Shown here: in pieces, positions 59,755 through 64,000 of the stretch
How positions within the stretch are numbered: the stretch's first letter is position 1
How the letters are laid out: every line of letters starts with the position of its first letter
Translations under genes and position numbers: made by a program
Assembly (NCBI GenBank): GCA_013416405.1
Contig: JACCET010000005.1
Location: forward strand, 62,001 to 126,000
DNA: 64,000 bases
Source of the DNA: Alcaligenaceae bacterium
Lineage (GTDB): Bacteria > Pseudomonadota > Gammaproteobacteria > Burkholderiales > Burkholderiaceae_B
Direction of reading: 5' to 3'
The notes under the pieces: generated by a model
What the model was told of the DNA's origin: nothing
Seen by the model: the letters and a program-made list of their open reading frames with translations, nothing else
Database searches by the model: none

Positions 59755-60744
59755 ATGTCCAAACCCGCCATGCGTGTCGCCGTTACCGGCGCTGCCGGCC
59801 AAATCGGCTACGCCCTGCTGTTCCGCATCGCCTCAGGCGAAATGCTCGGCAAAGATCAGCCCGTTATTCTTCAATTGCTTGAAATCCCCGACGAAAAAGC
59901 CCAGAAGGCGCTCCGTGGCGTCATGATGGAGCTTGACGATTGCGCCTTCCCCCTGCTGGCCGGTATGACGGCACACAGCGACGCCCGCGAAGCCTTCAAA
60001 GACGCCGACGTAGCATTGCTGGTCGGCGCGCGTCCTCGTGGCCCCGGCATGGAGCGCAAAGACTTGCTGCAAGTCAATGCGCAGATCTTTACTGCGCAAG
60101 GCAAGGCGCTAAACGACGTTGCCAGCCGCAACGTCAAGGTTCTGGTTGTAGGCAACCCAGCGAACACCAACGCCTATATCGCCATGAAGTCCGCTCCTGA
60201 CCTACCAGCCAAGAACTTCACGGCCATGCTGCGCTTGGATCACAACCGCGCCCTGTCGCAACTATCCGCCAAATCTGGCAAGCCTGTTGCCGAGATCGAG
60301 AAACTCATCGTCTGGGGCAACCACTCGCCCACCATGTATCCCGACACGCGCTTCGCCACAGTAGGCGGCGAAAGCCTGCCCGGCCTGATCAATGACGACG
60401 CCTGGAATCGCGACACCTTCATCCCCACCGTCGGCAAGCGCGGCGCAGCCATTATTGATGCACGCGGCCTATCGTCGGCCGCCTCGGCCGCCAATGCCGC
60501 CATCGACCATGTCCGCGACTGGGTTTTGGGTTCGAACGGTAAATGGGTCACCATGGGCGTACCGTCCGACGGCTCTTACGGCATTCCTGAAGGCATCATC
60601 TACGGCGTGCCTGTTACGACCATCAACGGTGAGTACACCCGTGTCGAAGGCCTGGAAATCGATGCCTTCTCACGCGAGCGCATGGATTTCACCCTGAACG
60701 AACTGCTTGAAGAGCGTGAAGGCGTGCAAGATCTGCTGAAGTAA
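59755..60744 (+). CDS. mdh: Malate dehydrogenase
   Basis: NAD-dependent enzyme, 329 residues, of the cytosolic-type MDH group common in beta-proteobacteria. The nucleotide motif is [17 protein letters not shown], the substrate arginines lie in [13 protein letters not shown], and the catalytic Asp-His pair lies in [11 protein letters not shown] and [13 protein letters not shown]. An AUG with a CGGGAGA site starts it. A terminator follows at 60807-60845. Confidence 0.96.
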   Translation: MSKPAMRVAVTGAAGQIGYALLFRIASGEMLGKDQPVILQLLEIPDEKAQKALRGVMMELDDCAFPLLAGMTAHSDAREAFKDADVALLVGARPRGPGMERKDLLQVNAQIFTAQGKALNDVASRNVKVLVVGNPANTNAYIAMKSAPDLPAKNFTAMLRLDHNRALSQLSAKSGKPVAEIEKLIVWGNHSPTMYPDTRFATVGGESLPGLINDDAWNRDTFIPTVGKRGAAIIDARGLSSAASAANAAIDHVRDWVLGSNGKWVTMGVPSDGSYGIPEGIIYGVPVTTINGEYTRVEGLEIDAFSRERMDFTLNELLEEREGVQDLLK

Positions 60745-60806
60745 GCAGAAAACCTAAATAGGTTCTGAGCTACGCCGGTAAACACGACTGGCGTGGAACA
60801 AAATCC

Positions 60807-60845
60807 AAGCCTGAGTCCGGTGCAATCCGGGCTCAGGCTTTTTAT
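60807..60845 (+). terminator. Terminator after mdh
   Basis: Stem AAGCCTGAG / CTCAGGCTT extended inward by CCGG / CCGG, with the second arm running into TTTTTATTT. It starts 62 bases after the mdh stop codon and ends just before the convergent dehydrogenase gene; four Ts on the other strand allow bidirectional use. Confidence 0.85.
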
Positions 60846-60866
60846 TTAGCCTAGCCTTCCCCGTAC

Positions 60867-61826
60867 TCAGGGCTCGATCTGGGGCAGATCTTCGGCCAGA
60901 ATACGCAGGCTGGCCTGCAGGGCACGGGTATAGCGCTGTTTTTCAGCGGCAATACGCTGATCATCCCAGACATAAAACCCTTGTCCCGATTTCATACCCA
61001 AATGTCCATTTTTTGGCTTATCCGACAGCACGGCAGCCGGTACGGCCGCATTGGACAAAGATGGATAGATGGTCGCGGCGGCTGCGGCATGCACATCCAG
61101 GCCCGCATGCTCCTTTTGCAAGACCGGGCCGGCAGCCAGATAGCGGAAACCAAAGCCAAAACGCACGGCTGCATCGATGTCTTCGGGTGTAGCAACCCCG
61201 TCCTGGATCAGAGCGAAGGCCTCGCGGCCCAAGGCGTGTTGCAGGCGATTACCTATGAATCCAGGCACGTCCTTGCGAACCAGTATAGGCACCGAGCCGC
61301 AGCGCTTCATGAATGCGCTCAGGGCATCAGCAACACTCGGTTCAGTGGCCGGGCCCAGCACCACTTCCACCAAGGGCACAATATGCGCGGGCATGAAAAA
61401 ATGCAGCCCTATCATGCGCGCTTGTGTAGGCAAGCCCTGGGCAATCTGACTGATGGGGAAACTGGAGCTGTTGCTGGCCAGCAAGGTATGAGCACGCACC
61501 TTGCCTGCCAAGGCCTTGAACAAATCACGCTTGATCTGCAGTAATTCAGGTACGCATTCAATCATCAGATTGACCTTGTGCCAATCGACGTCGTCTATCG
61601 ATTGCGCCAAGTCAAGCAGACTCGCGTTATCACCCCGGTCTATGGCCTGCAGGTTACTGGCTATCTTTTGACGTATGCCATCATGCAGCGCTTGCGTGGG
61701 CTCGACGACGGTTACTCTACAACGAGCCCGCAGCAGCACAACAGCCACATCTGCCCCCATAGTGCCGCCACCGACCACGACTGCGCGGGTAGCGCTGGGC
61801 GCACCCAGCCATTCCTTCTGTTCCAT
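60867..61826 (-). CDS. 3-Hydroxyacyl-CoA dehydrogenase family protein
   Basis: Rossmann-fold oxidoreductase of 319 residues, the single-domain form (3-hydroxybutyryl-CoA dehydrogenase or L-carnitine dehydrogenase type). The NAD motif is VVVGGGTMGADVAVVL, then LLASNSSSFPISQIAQ and IGLHFFMPAHIVPLVEVV; the C-terminal helical domain has VRKDVPGFIGNRLQHALGRE. The NSSSFPIS and GLHFF segments hold the usual catalytic residues. It is 102 bases downstream of the PrpR-type activator and on the same strand. Confidence 0.85.
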   Translation of the reverse strand: MEQKEWLGAPSATRAVVVGGGTMGADVAVVLLRARCRVTVVEPTQALHDGIRQKIASNLQAIDRGDNASLLDLAQSIDDVDWHKVNLMIECVPELLQIKRDLFKALAGKVRAHTLLASNSSSFPISQIAQGLPTQARMIGLHFFMPAHIVPLVEVVLGPATEPSVADALSAFMKRCGSVPILVRKDVPGFIGNRLQHALGREAFALIQDGVATPEDIDAAVRFGFGFRYLAAGPVLQKEHAGLDVHAAAAATIYPSLSNAAVPAAVLSDKPKNGHLGMKSGQGFYVWDDQRIAAEKQRYTRALQASLRILAEDLPQIEP

Positions 61827-61928
61827 ATTTTTCAGGTCATCCTATTTGCAGTTTAATGAAAAATCATACGTTGCCCATGACAAAATCGCGCTTGCAGGCC
61901 GACATGTGGCCGCAGTGCGTACAGAAAT

Positions 61929-63878
61929 TCAGGATGATGCCTCGTTCAAACGCCTGAGCTTGCGCCATAAGGTTGTACGGCTGATGCCCAGTCGCTCGGC
62001 CGCCAGTTCACGATTGCCATCACACGCTTGCAGCACCTCACGCAGCAGCGCGAGTTCGGTCTGCGCCCGACTGGTGCGCAGCGCCTGATGGGGCTGCGTG
62101 TCCGGCGCCCGCCCCGCAAAAAGCTCCGGCGCAATCTCGCGTAGATCTTCAAGCGTGATCGGGGCCGCCTGCGCCGGCCCATGAAACACCATGGCGCGCT
62201 CTATCAGGTTCTCAAGCTCCCGGATATTCCCCGGCCAGGCGTAATTTTCCGCCGCTTCCACTATCAGATGAATCAGCCTGTCGTCGACCGGACCCGGGCT
62301 GTTCAACCTGAGGGCTATCCTGTCGGCCAGATGTCGCGCCAGAACGGGAAGATCGGCGCGGCGCTCTCTTAATGCAGGCAAATGCACCAGCAGGATATTC
62401 AAACGGTAATACAAGTCCTGGCGGAACTCTCCCTGCAGCACCCGCTGCTCCAGATTGCGGTGCGTGGCCGCAATCACTCGCACATCGACGGGCGTAGGCT
62501 CAGTCGCACCGATACGCAGCACTTCTTTTTCCTGCAGCACCCGCAAAAGCCTGGTTTGCAGCGATAAAGGCATATCGCCTATTTCATCCAGGAAAATCGT
62601 GCCGGTGTGCGCCGCCTCGAACAAGCCAACCTTGCCGCCACGACTGGATCCGGTGAACGCGCCATCCACATAGCCGAAAAGCTCGCTTTCCAGCAAAGTA
62701 TCGGGAAACGCCGCGCAATTGATGGCAACAAAGGGCTGGGATTGGCGTGCGCCGGCATTATGTATGCCTTGCGCCAGCAGCTCTTTGCCGGTGCCGCTCT
62801 CACCCACAATCAGCACGGTAGCACTGCTTTGCGCGCAGGTCTGTGCGCGTTGCCTGACCCGCGCCAGCGCCTTGCTTTGCCCTATGAGGTTCTCCAGCCC
62901 GTATTTAGCATGACGCAAGCCTGGCTGCGCCCGGGAACGCAAGCTGCGATCCAGGCGCTGAATGACGATGGGATCCTGGCAGATAAGCACCGCGCCCGTT
63001 TGTCGGCCCTGCTCCACAATAGGCATGCGCGTGACAACCACTGTCTTGCCGCCCACCTGTTGAACATGCTCAAGCTCGGCCTGGCCTGTGCGCAAGGTGT
63101 TGGCCAGACTCAGCTCGCGCCGCAGCGCGCCCAGACGTTGGCCGATAAGCTGGTCGGCCGGCATGCCCAGGATAGCTTCCATTTCCGGGTTGACCGTCTC
63201 GATGCGCTCATCCAGATTCACCGCCACGACACCATCCTTAAGCTGCCCCAATATGGTGCTGAGCTTCTCACGCTTGGCTGCCTCCAGGCGTGCAATGCGC
63301 GCCACTTCGATGGCGCCTTCCATGGCTTCGCGCACGGCGCCCTGGGAATACAGCAGCACACCATCCAGACCATAGGAGCGAGCCAGGTCGACCACCAGGC
63401 CAGGCGCAACCACCGCCTGTACGCCCAAAGCCAGCAAATCTTGCACACAGGCCTCGGCCTCTTGCTCGGTTGTGTAGGAACGCAGTTCAACACGCAAGGA
63501 AAAGCGTTCGTTGAAGTGGGCAAGCTCGGAAGGCACGGTGCCGTATGTGACCACGGCCAGCCGGTTGGATTTACCCGAGGCACGCGCCAGGCCCTGCATA
63601 ACATCAAACCCACCCGGCTTGACCAGCACCACCGGCAGATCCAAGTGTTCCCGCAGAAAACTTCCGTTCGACCCCGCTGACACCACCGCATCGACCCCAC
63701 CGGCCTGTCGCAAGACGGCAATGCCGGCCACCGCGTCATCGTAAGCCTTATCCAAAATAACGACTTCAGCCAAAGCGCGGTAAGCGGGTGCAAGCTCTTC
63801 GAGCAGCGCGCGCAAACCATGAAATCCTACCGCGGCAATACGCAGGCGAGGGCCGCCCGGAGCCGGGAAAAATGCCAT
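61929..63878 (-). CDS. Sigma-54-dependent activator, PrpR type
   Basis: Enhancer-binding protein of 649 residues with three parts: a PrpR_N sensor domain (about residues 1-210, containing SAGSNGSFLREH), a PAS-like segment (about 210-310), and a sigma-54 AAA+ domain with Walker A GESGTGKELLAQGIH, Walker B GTIFLDEIGDMPLS and a C-terminal Fis-type helix-turn-helix (AAERLGISRTTLWRKL). The GAFTGA loop reads GAFTGSS, a single change seen in some PrpR-like proteins. PrpR senses 2-methylcitrate; here the effector is unknown. An operator candidate lies upstream at 63892-63939. Confidence 0.88.
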   Translation of the reverse strand: MAFFPAPGGPRLRIAAVGFHGLRALLEELAPAYRALAEVVILDKAYDDAVAGIAVLRQAGGVDAVVSAGSNGSFLREHLDLPVVLVKPGGFDVMQGLARASGKSNRLAVVTYGTVPSELAHFNERFSLRVELRSYTTEQEAEACVQDLLALGVQAVVAPGLVVDLARSYGLDGVLLYSQGAVREAMEGAIEVARIARLEAAKREKLSTILGQLKDGVVAVNLDERIETVNPEMEAILGMPADQLIGQRLGALRRELSLANTLRTGQAELEHVQQVGGKTVVVTRMPIVEQGRQTGAVLICQDPIVIQRLDRSLRSRAQPGLRHAKYGLENLIGQSKALARVRQRAQTCAQSSATVLIVGESGTGKELLAQGIHNAGARQSQPFVAINCAAFPDTLLESELFGYVDGAFTGSSRGGKVGLFEAAHTGTIFLDEIGDMPLSLQTRLLRVLQEKEVLRIGATEPTPVDVRVIAATHRNLEQRVLQGEFRQDLYYRLNILLVHLPALRERRADLPVLARHLADRIALRLNSPGPVDDRLIHLIVEAAENYAWPGNIRELENLIERAMVFHGPAQAAPITLEDLREIAPELFAGRAPDTQPHQALRTSRAQTELALLREVLQACDGNRELAAERLGISRTTLWRKLRRLNEASS

Positions 63879-63891
63879 AGACAGCCTCTTC

Positions 63892-63939
63892 GTTTCAAAT
63901 AAATTGCAATATGCAACGTCATTATTTCATATTTGAAAC
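63892..63939. promoter_or_regulatory. Inverted repeat upstream of the PrpR-type activator
   Basis: Perfect ten-base arms GTTTCAAATA (63892-63901) and TATTTGAAAC (63930-63939) with a nested 13-base palindrome TTGCAATATGCAA (63904-63916). It lies 14 bases outside the activator's start codon, as expected for its own operator or for an enhancer of a divergent gene beyond the window. Confidence 0.55.
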
Positions 63940-64000
63940 ATAATGTCTGGCACTGAACGATTATCTTTCGGCTTGCCAACATGAAATTTCCTTTTTGCTA

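Noticed and set aside
63948-63966. Possible sigma-54 promoter near the PrpR-type activator
   Set aside because: The -24 TGGCAC is present, but the bases ten positions after the GG are TT instead of the required GC.
63981-64000. Possible start of a divergent gene, ATGAAATTTCC, at the right edge
   Set aside because: Only six codons are visible and no ribosome-binding site precedes it; not enough to call a gene.

Overview
The window is a chromosomal segment of a beta-proteobacterium, most likely of the family Alcaligenaceae (Bordetella/Achromobacter/Pusillimonas relatives). This placement is an inference from gene order (gntR-sdhCDAB-sdhE-gltA next to mdh, odhA-odhB-lpdA-zapE-trpS, rimP-nusA-infB-rbfA-truB-typA, phaC-phaB-phaR) and from protein features such as a long TrpS and an IF2 with an Ala/Pro/Glu-rich N-terminal region. 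No search was run. Coding density is high and almost everything is ordinary core metabolism. No phage, insertion sequence, CRISPR array or rRNA was seen.

Layout. (1) 1-14 kb: the end of a succinate-semialdehyde dehydrogenase gene, then a taurine dissimilation island. It holds an ABC importer (tauABC), a MocR-type regulator (tauR), a two-gene FAD oxidoreductase read as taurine dehydrogenase (tauX, tauY), sulfoacetaldehyde acetyltransferase (xsc) and phosphotransacetylase (pta). Convergent to pta is an iclR-cobS-cobT operon: an AAA+ ATPase and a VWA protein of the cobaltochelatase type with no CobN nearby. (2) 14-25 kb: translation and RNA operon scpB-rluB // rimP-nusA-infB-rbfA-truB-typA on the minus strand, closed by a strong terminator. 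An initiator tRNA-fMet with promoter and terminator is divergent from scpB. (3) 25-33 kb: a CobW-type GTPase, a COG3146-type acyltransferase-like protein, the polyhydroxybutyrate genes phaC-phaB-phaR, then pgeF and rluD. (4) 33-41 kb: bamD, a DinG/YoaA helicase, tex with a small unknown gene, trpS and zapE. (5) 41-50 kb: the 2-oxoglutarate dehydrogenase genes odhA, odhB and lpdA, and a malic enzyme. (6) 50-54 kb: a 236-bp inverted-repeat element, a TauE/SafE-type exporter, a LysR regulator and an alpha/beta hydrolase. (7) 53.7-64 kb: gltA, sdhE and sdhBADC, a GntR regulator, mdh, a 3-hydroxyacyl-CoA dehydrogenase and a PrpR-type sigma-54 activator at the right edge.

How it fits together. Taurine would be imported by TauABC, deaminated to sulfoacetaldehyde by TauXY, split by Xsc into sulfite and acetyl phosphate, and converted to acetyl-CoA by Pta. 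Acetyl-CoA would enter the TCA genes of the same window (gltA, odh, sdh, mdh) or polyhydroxybutyrate storage (phaB, phaC). The best new signals are: pairs of CTGG-boxes with an identical 23-bp pitch upstream of tauA and tauX, a likely TauR operator; a palindrome and GGAATGA elements by the xsc promoter that recur at iclR; the orphan CobS/CobT pair; a terminator-like hairpin with nine Ts that ends only 7 nt before the rimP start codon; and the large inverted repeat between maeB and tauE. Start codons were moved inward where a Shine-Dalgarno site or family N-terminus supported it.
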